From positions 1,532,817-1,596,816 of the forward strand of contig JAFCIZ010000008.1 of the NCBI GenBank assembly GCA_017871115.1: 64,000 nucleotides of DNA, given 5' to 3'. This DNA comes from Cunninghamella blakesleeana (taxonomy: Eukaryota > Mucoromycota > Mucoromycetes > Mucorales > Cunninghamellaceae). Both the position numbers and the translations under genes were made by a program. Of this stretch, positions 45,891-58,064 are shown piece after piece. The notes under the pieces are model-generated. The model was given only the letters and a program-made list of their open reading frames with translations, did no database searches and was not told where the DNA came from. Each line of letters opens with the position of its first letter. Position 1 is the stretch's first letter.

Positions 45891-47109
45891 CTACTTTTCC
45901 CACTTTTTTTATTTATTATTTATTTATTTTATATATACAAATATAAATATAAATTATACTCTAAAATAAAGAATTAAGAAATATAATAAATGATAAGAAA
46001 AGAAAAAGAGTAGAAAATAAGAAAAAGGAATAAATAAATAAATAAAAAGGGCAAAGCTGACTTTTTTTTTTTTTTCTATTTTTACTTTTTTTTTTTTTTC
46101 AAATTAAAAAAATTGAACAAAAAATCCAACCAATAAAAATTAAGGAACGATTCACAATAATAATAACAGCTACACCTGTAGGCATTACGAAAAAACCTTA
46201 TATACCGAGTTTAGCATTACATTAATCAAATATATACGTTTTTTTTTTTTACTTTTCCAAAAAGTGAATTTCTATAATATATATAGAATAAAGAACAAGA
46301 ATTGTATTAATAATATCATTTAAGAATAAAACCAGTATTTGATTATTCGTAAAAGAGTCTTTCATAGCAATTAGTTTGACGCATTTTATGGCAGTATCAT
46401 TTCATGAACAACTTGGTACATATCACTTTTAAAATAACCATAATTAACTATTCAAAAGGATAGCTGATCAAAAAAAAAAAAGAAAAAGAAAAAAAGAAAA
46501 AAAATGCTGTATCAAGGCGTTTTGATGAGTGTACACCGCTTTATCGCACAATATATAAAAAAACTAATGCTTAGCCGCAATAAAAATAAAAAATAAAGGT
46601 TTGAAACACTTTTTTTGATAAATTTATTATAAATGGGTATGAATAATATAAATATTTTTAGAGTGGTAATGTGAATTTTTGAATAATAATAGAATATGGC
46701 TGATACTTTTAAAAGAAAAAAAAAATACCAAATTAATAATATTTATAGAATAAGAATACTATTGGAAAAATAGACAGATTGACTTTAATACTTCAACCAC
46801 TCCATTATATATTTACGCGATTATGAATATAATCAATTATATATTAGAAGTAAATACGATTTATTGGTATTTATATTAAATTAAATGGAACGTGAATTTG
46901 TTGTCATATTGTTATTGAAGAATAAACAAGTAATTTAATCAGAAATACAGTATATAATATAACAGTAAAGTCGAGTTTTAATTAAAGTAGCTTGATTCTT
47001 TGTGAACTCAGCAAAGAACTTCTTTAACACTATTTTTTTTTTTTTTAAAAAAAAAAAAAGCTAGTCGTGTTTATTTTTATTACAGGGGTAGGTATATAGA
47101 GTTAAAAAA
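45891..47109. other. Intergenic
   Basis: About 1.2 kb upstream of the CHS7-like gene and downstream of the F-box gene (both minus strand). AT-rich with homopolymers. A GC-richer patch lies near 46515-46560 (AAGGCGTTTTGATGAGTG). No gene or RNA recognised. Confidence 0.55.
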
Positions 47110-49074
47110 TTACATAAAATTAATCCTATCAACAGTTTGGCAGTTGAAGAGTATTTTCAAAGGATAATCAATAAGGGTTGGTTTTTCATATTGAAGAGTT
47201 TTTTTCGATTCTGATTCATAAACAATTAAATTTGTGATTCGATTTTCAGGTGACTGAGTCGAGCCTAAATGAATATATTGAATATTTAATTTATCCAACA
47301 TTAAGCGAGATGCATCCATTCTAATAAGTGATGATGATGATGATGGCGACCCACTGCCATCTATAGACTGATATATATAATCAACATTGTCTAATTCCAA
47401 TACATTGATCAATGGGCAGCGTTCATATAAATGATTCATTCCTCCGGATACATAATAATATTTGGAATCGTTGATAACAAGTTCTTTTAATTTATAGTGC
47501 TCTCTATAGGTTGATTTATTCCAATCATCGCTAATGGCTGCTCTAGAGACACATAATCTTTTTAAATTTGGAAAAGCATTTAACCATTCAAATATATTAA
47601 ATAAAGACATTGGGTTGATAGTCATTGAGATGTTCAAGGTTGTAATGGAAAAGGATGCATGGTCCACCGTATTGTGTCGTAAAAAATAATCGTTCAAAAG
47701 AAAGGAAGGTTCCTTTTTGCTTTCCAAAGTAAAAGATGATAAATAATTTAAATAAGCAAAGTGCTGATTATCGATTGTTTCATTTTCAACCATAGATGTT
47801 AATGATAAATCATAAGGATAATCTAATACTTTCAGTTGTGGAGGCTGAATAGCATTTAGCCATTCTTTTAATTCATGATCTGGGAAAAATCCATCTTCAA
47901 GTTCAACAGGACACATGTAATAATCACCAGTATATTCTAAACGAGCCGATAGTTGTTTTAGAGTAAGATATTGAGTAATCATATCATATATTCCTTTTCT
48001 AAACAATCCCTTTTTCACCTCATCCAGATGAATATAGCACTGTAAATATAAAATAAGAGTTGTCACGTTAGGGCACTTTTTTATAAAATAATAAAAACAC
48101 TCTACTTGATGCATTATACAATGGTTAAATTGTAATATTTTAAGTGAAGTAACAGGAGTGATGCGATATTGAGACTCATCATAGTATTGATCTGATATAT
48201 TCATAAAAAAATAATCCAAACTTAGATGTTCCAATACAGGGCAAGATTGAAAAATAGAATCAATAGTACGTTCGTCTAGTTCATAATCAAACAGTGATGA
48301 CGATGATGATGAATAAGAAGAGGAGGAAGAGGACGTAAAATCAAGTGTTAAACTTTTCAAAGATTCCCATGTTGTTGAAAATTTCAAAACTTTTCCAAAA
48401 CAATTTATCATTTCGCCTCTTATTTCTACACTACCATTATTATTATTGTTATTGCTGTTGTTGTAATCTGTTAATGATGATGATGAGACCTGACCGATAA
48501 ACAAAGGACGACTTAATCGCTCACGTTTTCTTGGTTGTTGATCTTTTTCAAAATAAAGAATATGTTCGTGGTGGATATGCTGTAGACAATCAAACACATT
48601 TAATTCAAAAGAAACCAGTGATGTCTTTCCTTTTTGATAAAGCCGCCAATACCAATCATCATCATATCTTTTTACCCAAGAAGATATGACCGTCAAGTGT
48701 TTCCAATAAGGTTGGGCAGGTGTCATTTTAAACTGAGGGCAAACAATATCATCCACCCATGTAATCATAGGACAAGCATGATGTAGCTGATCAATATCTG
48801 CTAAAGTAAGGCAAAAAGGTGCCACGTTGTAAATATCTTGAAGTAATAATGTATTGACAAGTTGACCAAGCAAAGTACCATTTATTTTTACAGTTGTTGC
48901 AGTTTCAATAAATTTTTTTAATTGTTGATAAGAATTGATCTTGATAACTTTATAAAAAGAAGCATCACGTGAAGTTAAGTGCCAGGATTTACATACTAGA
49001 GAGCAAGTTGAAATATACCTTGGTGATAAAAAAGAAAAGATGTGATGTATTATTTCATTAGGAAGTTGATTCAT
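47110..49074 (-). CDS. F-box protein with leucine-rich-repeat-like body
   Basis: A single exon of 654 residues. The F-box is at the extreme N-terminus: LPNEIIHHIFSFLSPRYI, CSLVCKSWH and FYKVIKI. The body holds irregular leucine-rich repeats, for example LEHLSLDYFFMN, LKILQFNHC, TTLILYLQC, LKRLCVSRA, LKELVINDSK and INVLELDNVDY, which would form a substrate-binding solenoid. Two Ser runs (SSSSSSYSSSSSS, near residue 250) and Asn repeats break the solenoid. It is a probable SCF ubiquitin-ligase substrate receptor, larger than and only distantly similar to the F-box protein at 5.8 kb. Its substrate is unknown. It lacks introns, unlike most genes in this window. Confidence 0.88.
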   Translation of the reverse strand: MNQLPNEIIHHIFSFLSPRYISTCSLVCKSWHLTSRDASFYKVIKINSYQQLKKFIETATTVKINGTLLGQLVNTLLLQDIYNVAPFCLTLADIDQLHHACPMITWVDDIVCPQFKMTPAQPYWKHLTVISSWVKRYDDDWYWRLYQKGKTSLVSFELNVFDCLQHIHHEHILYFEKDQQPRKRERLSRPLFIGQVSSSSLTDYNNSNNNNNNGSVEIRGEMINCFGKVLKFSTTWESLKSLTLDFTSSSSSSYSSSSSSLFDYELDERTIDSIFQSCPVLEHLSLDYFFMNISDQYYDESQYRITPVTSLKILQFNHCIMHQVECFYYFIKKCPNVTTLILYLQCYIHLDEVKKGLFRKGIYDMITQYLTLKQLSARLEYTGDYYMCPVELEDGFFPDHELKEWLNAIQPPQLKVLDYPYDLSLTSMVENETIDNQHFAYLNYLSSFTLESKKEPSFLLNDYFLRHNTVDHASFSITTLNISMTINPMSLFNIFEWLNAFPNLKRLCVSRAAISDDWNKSTYREHYKLKELVINDSKYYYVSGGMNHLYERCPLINVLELDNVDYIYQSIDGSGSPSSSSSLIRMDASRLMLDKLNIQYIHLGSTQSPENRITNLIVYESESKKTLQYEKPTLIDYPLKILFNCQTVDRINFM

Positions 49075-49858
49075 TTACGAAAATGAAAAAAATAAAATAA
49101 AAAAAAGATTAAAAAAAACCTTGACCAGAAAATTTAAAAGCGATTTTTAAACACTCCGCTTTTTTTTTTCTTTCTGTATTGAAATCCTTAAAAAGATCCA
49201 AATTACGAGGATTTATAAGGATTAACTGGATAGTTTGACTTATTAACAAACCAAAATAAAGATTAATATTATAGATTAAATAATAAAAAGTTTCGTTTAT
49301 CGAAAAATTAATAAATATGTTCAAAATGTTAGAAAAATTGTATATTCGAAAGAGCCCGTTTTTTTATTAGAGTTAAAATTTATGAAGATTTTTATATATG
49401 AGCTGAATTTGGAAAATGGTTGAACATAAAAAATAACTTTTTGGTTTTTTTGTATTTTTCAAACCCAACACATTTCTTTCTTTCTTTCCCCAAAGCACTG
49501 TGTAACTACCATAAAATATATAATAAAATAAAATAGTATTCAGTTTTTTGGATGCTAAGCAATAATAATCATAATTACCAAAATAAAAAAGAAGGAAGGT
49601 GTGATATTTTATGCTACTTAGTTATGTTACTTTACAAAATTCATTAGAAATTAGAAGAGAGAGAGAAAAAAAAAAGACCATAGGTATTGAGCTAATCACT
49701 TGTTTAGTGTATGTATATAAGAATAATAGCATGAATCCTTTAAGAAATTATTTTTTTATTTTATTAATTAACTATAAGTATTAAAAAATTAAAAAGTTTG
49801 TTAAATATATGGTCAAAACTATGAAAAATAATAATGGTAATGATAACAATAATATATT
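49075..49858. other. Intergenic
   Basis: Upstream region of the F-box gene. A 71-codon frame (49109-49324, minus) has no motif and is Ile/Asn/Phe-rich. A TTTC tract (49472-49488) and a GA-rich patch (49660) occur. No gene supported. Confidence 0.55.
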
Positions 49859-50170
49859 TTATACACAAATTGCTCTATCATTTTGACATTGGCATTTTTG
49901 ATTTTCTGAACAAGTGAATTGTTTCATATTACTATAAGGTGTGTCTTCCCATAAACAAGGTGTACTCTGTAAACTATATGGATCCTCCTTGTTACAATAA
50001 AATAATATATTAGGACTTTGTTGACTACAACCTTCGATTATTTCACCTTGACTATAGTTTAGATCGTTGCGATTATCTATATCTCCAATACATACACCTT
50101 GAATAAGATGAGTATAAAAAGCAGAAGAAATAATAACAAAGTTAAAAAGATTCATGATAATGGTACGCAT
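49859..50170 (-). CDS. Small secreted cysteine-rich protein
   Basis: A single exon of 103 residues. A hydrophobic signal peptide (about 1-25, core MNLFNFVIISSAFYTHLIQ) precedes a mature chain of about 78 residues with eight cysteines in the order C-x(20)-C-x(10)-C-x(12)-C-x(14)-C-x(6)-C-x-C-x(6)-C, so four disulphides are possible. No family is recognised. The Cys-rich end (TCSENQKCQCQNDRAIC) has a compact knot-like look. The length, single exon and signal peptide fit a secreted effector-like or wall-associated protein. It sits beside another small secreted peptide gene and a secreted glucosidase, all on the minus strand. Confidence 0.7.
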   Translation of the reverse strand: MRTIIMNLFNFVIISSAFYTHLIQGVCIGDIDNRNDLNYSQGEIIEGCSQQSPNILFYCNKEDPYSLQSTPCLWEDTPYSNMKQFTCSENQKCQCQNDRAICV

Positions 50171-50675
50171 ATATTTATTTATCTATATATGTATTATTAT
50201 TATTATTATTATTATTTAAAAAAAAAAAAAAGAAAGAAAAAAAGAAAAAGAGAAGGAAAGTAATATAAATGAAAATGAAAAAAATGATAGCTTTGTAATT
50301 ATCATTGTATCAGTAATTTGTTGTCACCCCCTTAACATTTTTTTTGCTTTTTGTTTAATAAAATATGTTGCCAAAAATTATACTATTTATTTTATTGATT
50401 CCTGTATATATTACTTATAATGATTTATAATAAAATATATTTTTTATTCATATTTATTAAATTTCAAATTTATGCTGCCTATTTTTTATTTTATTTTATT
50501 TTTAAAAAAGCAAGATATTAATTTTATTGTATCGTTATTGTTGCTATTTTTTTAAAAAAAATTATTTAAAGGGAAACAATGAAGAATGTACTGACTATTC
50601 TCACTATAATTTTTATAATATATATATACGCAGTTTTATACAATTTGTTTAATGTACTTTTTTTTTCTTTTTCTG

Positions 50676-50708
<33 letters not shown>

Positions 50709-50853
50709 TATAAAGTTAGAGCTTGGGTACATATGTCAAATAATTTTCTACGTTGCATCTATAGCAAATATCGTTTATTGCATTATATTTATTAAGTAAG
50801 TATAACGTCAAATTATAGTATCATTGATTATGATGTATACATATATAATAGAA
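50171..50853. other. Intergenic with long poly-A
   Basis: Between two small secreted-protein genes. It contains an ATT tract (50193-50215) and a 31-base pure A run at 50676-50706. No gene. Confidence 0.6.
50676..50706. repeat. 31-base poly-A tract
   Basis: The longest homopolymer in the window. It has no obvious retroposed body or flanking direct repeat. Such tracts are prone to assembly error. Confidence 0.9.
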
Positions 50854-51003
50854 TCATTCAATACATATTTCGAGATCTTTGCTACATAGCTGACTACAGC
50901 ATTCATAATGCTCGAGACATCTATCAAGCCCAGTTTTACAGTCATCGTCTGCTTGAATAATGTAAACCAAACATAATATTAAAGTGAGAAATAGAAGCTT
51001 CAT
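50854..51003 (-). CDS. Secreted 49-residue knottin-like (cystine-knot) peptide
   Basis: A short intact single-exon gene. The signal peptide MKLLFLTLILCLVYIIQA (1-18) is followed by three acidic residues and a roughly 28-residue mature core with six cysteines. Their spacing is C-x6-C-x5-C-C-x3-C-x6-C, the order and spacing of the inhibitor cystine knot fold. That fold is shared by many unrelated secreted peptides: protease inhibitors, antimicrobial peptides, animal venom peptides and fungal effectors. The sequence shows only the scaffold; no activity, including toxicity, can be inferred. The gene is below usual length cut-offs and would be missed by routine annotation. A TATA-like AGGATATATATATTT lies about 30 bases upstream of the start. 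Confidence 0.75.
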   Translation of the reverse strand: MKLLFLTLILCLVYIIQADDDCKTGLDRCLEHYECCSQLCSKDLEICIE

Positions 51004-51462
51004 CTTTGGTTATCAGTGTAAATATATATATCCTCTAATTATATGCCCTTTTATATAATAATAGTGGTAAAAATAGCAATATAATTATGAAATATAGATT
51101 TAATATATTAATAATATAGAACTATTATAATTTTTTTTAAAAAAAAATATATATTTATAAATGTTTTTTTAATTTTTGTTTTGTTAAAATATTTTCCGCT
51201 TTGTAAAAAATAAATGAAATTTCCCATTTTTATAATTTTGACAGAGTTGAATAAAAGAATAATAATAAAAAATAAAAGTAACTTTTATAAAAGTAATAAT
51301 AAAGCTATACTTACTTTTTATTACAATAGCTGTTATACGATTTGCATATTCATTAGAATATGCACTGCTTTAATACCAATTTAGATACAAAAAGATGAAA
51401 AGTTAATTGATATGCTTTATTAGAGTAATCGGTAAAAAAAATATTGTTTATTTATACATTTA
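51004..51462. other. Intergenic
   Basis: AT-rich promoter region of the peptide gene and 3' region of the glucosidase. No other feature. Confidence 0.6.
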
Positions 51463-51911
51463 TCACAACACGAAAGCAGAAGTTTGTCGGATATCGCGAC
51501 TGCTTGCACCAATATGAATCCGGAATTCACCTTGAGGAATCACCCAGGATTGAGAAACTATATCCCAAATACTAAGCTCGGTTTTACCTAGTTCAAATTG
51601 AACAGTAGATTGACGACCCGATTTGATGAATACTTTTTCAAATCCACGTAATACTTTAGGAGGTTCACCAACATGATTAGGAAATGAAAGATATAGTTGA
51701 ACAACTTCGGCTCCATCAATGCCACCATCATTTTTAACACGAATTTGAGCATGAACTTGTTCTTTTTTAGCACTAACAACGACATCCAAATGACTATAAC
51801 TGAAATGAGTATAAGAAAGTCCATAACCGAATGGGAAAAGAGGTTCAATATTTTTAGCATCAAACCAACGATAACCAATATTAAGTTTTTCAGAGTATAT
51901 TATCTATTTAG

Positions 51912-51948
<37 letters not shown>

Positions 51949-52778
51949 AATATTAAAAAAAAAAATAGATGAAATGTTATTTCATAATAATACTGATTAT
52001 GGTTACATAAGTACAACTTACATGATCATCTGAAGATGGAGCAGCTACATAATCCTCTAATTTTTTAGCAATTGTATAAGGTAGGCGGCCGGAAGGGTTA
52101 ACATCACCATATAAAACATCAGCTAAAGAATTTCCTGATTGTTCTCCGGGTAACCCTGTAAAAAATAACAATATATCAAATTAAATTAAAGGGAATATGC
52201 AATAAACAAAATTAATTTTATATTAAAAAAAGTTTACCTGGCCAGACGATAGCTTTAATATTAGGGTGGTCGATCCAAGGCATAAGAACAGCACCAACTG
52301 AATGAATAACAACAATAGTGTTTTTATTTGAATTAGCAACCCTTTCAATCTATTATTAATATTAAATAAAAATAAAAAGTAGGTATGAGAATACTTTAAT
52401 ATTTTATTATTAAAAAGAATATAAATATAATTAATGTATTACCAAATTATCACCATTATTCCATAAAGTAAGATTGACCCTATCACCATGTCCAGTATTA
52501 ATGTCTTCCCCTGAATCCGAATTGGAAAATACAATGGCAATATCACTCTCTTTGGCTATTTGTTCAACCTTTTCCAAGTCCCAATTGGTTGATGTTCCTG
52601 TTACTTTAGTATTATTTCCAGCACGCTCTTTAATTCCATCAAAAGGTGAAATAATATGAGAAGGAAAGGTAACGGTGCCACTTCCCCAACCTAAACAAGA
52701 AAATTAAGAAATAATAATAATAATAATAAAAGATTGGTTATGTTTATATTTTCATTTATATTTTTTTCTTTTTTTATC

Positions 52779-52814
<36 letters not shown>

Positions 52815-54622
52815 TTACCTTGAACTAAAGTGCCTGGTGCACATTGGTTATAAGGGCAAGCAGTTTCGTTATAAATACTAATGAATATTATTAATATTGT
52901 TACTATGAGAATCTTCTATTAAAGAGTAAAAAGTTGACTATAATTAGACTTACAGAGGACTATTAAAGGCATCACTACCAATTATTGAAATACTTTTTGT
53001 ATTTTTGCTAAAGGGTAGTATATTTTCTTTATTAGATAATAAAACAACAGAAGCTGCACCCAAAGTTCGAACATATTTACTGTGGTCAGCTTGAACATTA
53101 ACAAAAGGAGCCTTATTCGGTTTAAGATTATTAATTTTCACTTCAGGAAAATTCTAAAATCATAAAAAAGTTGAGTTTTCAATTTAATATTTTATCCTAT
53201 TTTGTTTTATTAATATTTATTTCTATTATCATTACTTTATCTTGACCCATTTTATACCAGGTAGCTACAATACGCTCGGCCATATCATTTATCCTTGCTT
53301 CACTTACTTGATGTTCTTTAACAGCAGAAGTCAAATTAGCACCAAAATAGCTACCAGAGTCAGGATTATTTATATCAATATTCCCTGGCATTTCCATATC
53401 TTTTTTTTTTTAAAAAAAAAAAAAAAAAGATAAAAAAGAAAAACATTATAGATGATTCAAGAAGGCGATAGTTTTAATAATAATAATAATAGTAATATCC
53501 TATATACTTTACCTAAACCAGAATTAGCAGATTGGACTGTTGAACGGGCAGCCCACCAATCAGTCATTACAAAACCTTTAAAATTTAGTTCTAATTTACC
53601 ATAGTGATAAGAAATTGAAATGTTATTAAAACTTTAAAAAATAACAATAATAATGAAAATCATAAAATAAATTTACCTTGTTTCAAAATTTTATTTAATA
53701 CGTGATCATTTTCACAAGCATTGGTACCATTGATCTTATTATATGAACACATCACGGCGCCTAATCCAGCCTATATTGTTAAATACATATATGTATTAAT
53801 ACATAATAATAATGTTGAAAATCATAATAAATGAACTTACTTCAATTGATCTTGCAAATGGCCATAAATAAACTTCATGTAATGTACGATCATCCACATC
53901 AGAACTTTCCTATAAATTAAATAAAATAAATAATTAAATAAAAAATAAACCATTCATCTAAATACCAGGAAAATGAAAAAGAAAAAAAAATTACAGAAAA
54001 TCGATTTAATTCTTGTTCATTAAGAATAAAATGTTTAGCGGTACTAATAACACCTTGACTTTGAACGCCTTTAATCGTTTCAGCTGCAGCTACCCCTGAT
54101 AAAAAGGGGTCTTCACCAAATGACTCCCATCCCCGCCCATTTTGAGGGGACCTCATAAAATTCATACCTGGTCCGAGTTGAACGTGGACACCTTTTCCTT
54201 TAAATTCTTTACCCATATAAATCCCGCGCTGTAGAATTCCTTGTTTATCAAAAGAAGCGGCTGCATTGATACCGGCGACACCTAATGTAACATTATGTAC
54301 TGCCCTATAAATATACAACCATATATATCTATATTAACTATTTCATCTGCCTAAAAAAAATATTATATATATACCTCATTCCTAAGGGTCCATCTTGGAG
54401 ACATAGTGAAGGAAAATGTTGTGTAGCATATGTATTTCCTGCACAATCACTGTATGTAAAACTTTTACCAGTCATGATCTTTATTTTCTCTTCAAGCGAC
54501 ATTTTATTAACAAGTGCTTTAGCATTGTCATAGGCTACACTCCATGATATTTGTGCTGATATTACAGTTAAGAAATACAAAAAGAAAAAGAAAAATAGAA
54601 AAGCGCTTTTTAATAATATCAT
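51463..54622 (-). CDS. Secreted beta-glucosidase, glycoside hydrolase family 3
   Basis: Twelve exons on the minus strand give 718 residues, phase closing: 54622-54375, 54304-53995, 53909-53841, 53770-53677, 53590-53513, 53399-53236, 53153-52954, 52877-52819, 52690-52443, 52349-52238, 52155-52022, 51903-51463. The signal peptide is residues about 1-23. The GH3 N-domain shows [53 protein letters not shown] and FVMTDWWA, where Asp251 is the predicted nucleophile. The second domain contains [14 protein letters not shown], and [25 protein letters not shown] follows. A C-terminal fibronectin-III-like domain includes VQLYLSFP and [11 protein letters not shown]. It should release glucose from cello-oligosaccharides or other beta-glucosides outside the cell. 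Length is in the normal range. Confidence 0.93.
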
Positions 54623-56032
54623 ATTTTTATAGATTATATATAAAGAAAAGAAGAAAAAGGAAAAGAAAAAGAATAAATAAATGCAGATATATATACTATG
54701 TAGGAGACCTTCTGATTTATATGTACTTTTTTTTTAAAAAAAAAAAACTTCGAGCTTCCTTTTAAAGTATCGTCTATCGAGATTCTTTTCTTCCCTTCCC
54801 CCTTAAAAAAGCCATCGTTAAATGAATGGCAAAATTAATATAAATATTCTTCTTCATCTTTTTCTTTTTTAAATATCAATTTTTTTCAAAAAATAATAAT
54901 AATATATTGTCTGTATATAAGTTGTTTGTATGTTTTATATATTATGTATAATAAAATACAAATATTCATTATCCATTGTAAGTTGAAGTATCTGGGTTTA
55001 TTTAGGTAATTTTTTTTAAAAATACTTTAAACTATTTTGAACCAATTTCGTATTTTCGCAGGTAGTAGTGTTTCCTTTTTTTGAAAGATTGGTGTTACAT
55101 TCAAATACAATAACCTTTTTTTTTTTGCAATAAAAAAGCCAGTATTTACGTGGAAATATGTAATGAAAATGAAGTGAACATTAAAAACATTTTAACATAA
55201 TAATATTGTAAAGCATGTAATGACTTTGGTACATTTATATAATAATGAAATTTATTGATAAATAACAATAATATATCATTCTATGGTGCCTACATAAACA
55301 CCACTTATTAATATAAGCTAATTTAGATGAGCGGTAAGAATTAAAAGAAAATAGGTCAGTGAAATGAGCCAGCTTTGTGGTGATTTTTATAAAGAAGAAA
55401 ACCCCTTGTATGTACTTCAAAGACAAACCTTTAATATTTAAAATATATTATTATTATAGCTAGTTAGTACTTTATTAAAAAAAAATTGAATAAAGCTGCT
55501 TTATACGTTTAGATTTATATTTGTTTTGATATTTATTTAGTTGAAATAAAAAAGAAGCATTATCAAAAGCGGATGATTAGCATATACGTTGTAGCTTAAT
55601 GTAAGTTTATGGGAAATATTATGATTAGTTTTTATGATGTATATATATCTTCTCCTATTTATTATAATGGTAAATAAATTTAATTTAGACATGGATCAAC
55701 CTGAACTCTCCGTTGGTACTTTCCGTAAATGAAATATAACATACTGAATTAGATCACAGACAAAGATCTATATCATATTTTTTATGTAATGAGGTCATAT
55801 ATCTGCTTAATTATGAATATTAGCAAGTTTTATCATGGTCAGCATGATGGATAGCATTGGAAAACCAAAATTCACGTACACTCTAGCATTTAATCCATTT
55901 AGCCATAATCCCTATTTGGCCGATTCATTTTATTTAGATTTTTTATCGTGATTATTTAATTGTGATTTGTTAAGGCAACTAAATTCTCATTACATTGCCA
56001 TCATTGGATATTCTTGGTGCCGTAGCTCTCAA

Positions 56033-56085
<53 letters not shown>

Positions 56086-58064
56086 TGGGAGGAATACTTT
56101 ATTTATTAGTGACCATCTTTCTTAGTATTAAAATTAACAATATTATAAAAAGAAATGCTCATATTTTTACTAATTTTTTTTTTGTACCTTTCGGTTTATT
56201 TATCCTTATAAATATATTATGATTAATTATTCATTAATAGCTTTACAAAAACTATTTATCCTGTACTGAAAAATAAAATAAAAAAATGAAGAGGAAGGAG
56301 AAAAGTATATCAGAAATAAATGAATCATTTTTATTTTTAAACAAGTTGAGAGATAGTAATAAGAGCAATAATAATATGGAACAGATGATTTACTTGTATG
56401 TATATATTCTATTGTATTGTGATATTTAGAAAAGATATTTACATTATATTATATTATATTATATAAAAATAATACGAGCGAGAGTTGTCAGGTTTTTATG
56501 TCAAAAAAATAATAATATATGAGCAAAATTCGCCAAATTTTTATTCAAAAAAAAAAAAAGGTATCACACGACCTGTTTAAACTTTATTTTTTCTATATTT
56601 TTTTTAGCGTCAAGTATTTTAAAACAATGATAGGGGCCATCCAATGATAGGGAATCGAATGGTATTATAACTATTATAAAATAATTAACAAAAAGAGAGT
56701 GAAAAGAATTAAATTCGTTTTTTATACAAGTACGTGCACATTCTATAAGCAATTTATATTCGAATGTATGAAAATCTTTAAATCCACTTTATACACTTGG
56801 CCTTTTTGATTTATCTAAAATAAGAAAAATATATTTTTACTTAATACTGATTAAGACTGAGGTAAAAACGAGCCTATTAAATTTAAGCATAAAATATCTT
56901 ACAAATCCAAAGTTAGGTAAGGTTTTTATCTTGTACATACTTCAAATTTTGCAAATATTTTGTAATGATTCGAAAACGAGGAAGAATATGATGTTATGAT
57001 GACTAAGCTTGTTGTATGACTAATAAAATAATGAATATAATGAAAAGATTGCTTTCAACAAATGATACTTTTGCGCGAATGCATGTTGTTATCTCTCGCT
57101 GTTACGTTCCAATATATGAAATGCGAAAACATACATGTATATGACGAAAACTAATTGTAAATAAATGTTTTGAACGAATTCACTTATGAGTATTTCAATT
57201 CTTGTCAATAGATATTTATGTATAAGCAAACATGGAAAAGATAGAAAAAACATTAAAAAATATGTAGTACAATAAGCTTATATAGCTCGGTGCCAATACG
57301 CACCGAACCGAATTGGTAGTTTTTTTTAGGTATATGTATTTTTGTTTGATCTTCGCGTATACTTGTGGTTCTTTTTTTTTTTCCTCCAATGAAAATAAAA
57401 GGAAAAATGGAAAATTAAGACTAATAAAAATCAGTAGCAAAACAAATCTCTTTGATTAAGTTTTTATAATATTTATTATTTTTCTTCTTTATTTATTCTA
57501 TAAAAAGCACATTTAATGTACAAATATAGGTAGATCATTTCGGTGCTATTATTTTCCGCAATGATTTTAAAACAAAATCGGAGTATAATGTAAAAAAATA
57601 AAAAATAATGACTTACAAGAACTATATAATATATATATATATATATATAAACATATAGTAAATGTAATAGCTATATATTATATGGTCCTAGTGGTTTATA
57701 TTAACAAATTTATAAAATTCATATTTTAAAGGTAATCTTATCATATGAAAGAAAGTGATAGAATACATATTATTATTATTATTTTTTTTTTTGTGTGATC
57801 CAAAACATTTTTCATATCTCAGATTATTAATCGATCCAGTTATAAACAGATATTATAAATCAAAAAAAAAATAAAAAAAATCCAAATTTTTTTGGTTATA
57901 CATCTTAAAAAGAAACGTAAGTGCATTCCTTTTTTGGGTTTTTTATCAACTGCGGTGTTATTCTTTTTTTCATATAAAAGAAACCTTTTTTTTTTGCTTT
58001 TTTTGATCCGCTTTTTCTTTTCTTTTTTCTGTACTTTATTTTCTTTTTTTTTAATCTTCTTAAA
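54623..58064. other. Long intergenic region (3.4 kb)
   Basis: The largest gene-free stretch after the retroelement flank; it is the upstream region of both the glucosidase (-) and the ABC transporter (+). It contains a TA/GA compound microsatellite (56034-56085), a perfect 7-bp GC-rich hairpin at 57287-57306 and many short A/T tracts. Several short open frames (for example 55235-55426, 56564-56752 and 57216-57440) have chance composition. No RNA gene recognised. Confidence 0.55.
56034..56085. repeat. (TA)n(GA)n compound microsatellite
   Basis: A TA tract of about 10 units passes directly into a GA tract of about 12 units. Confidence 0.9.
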
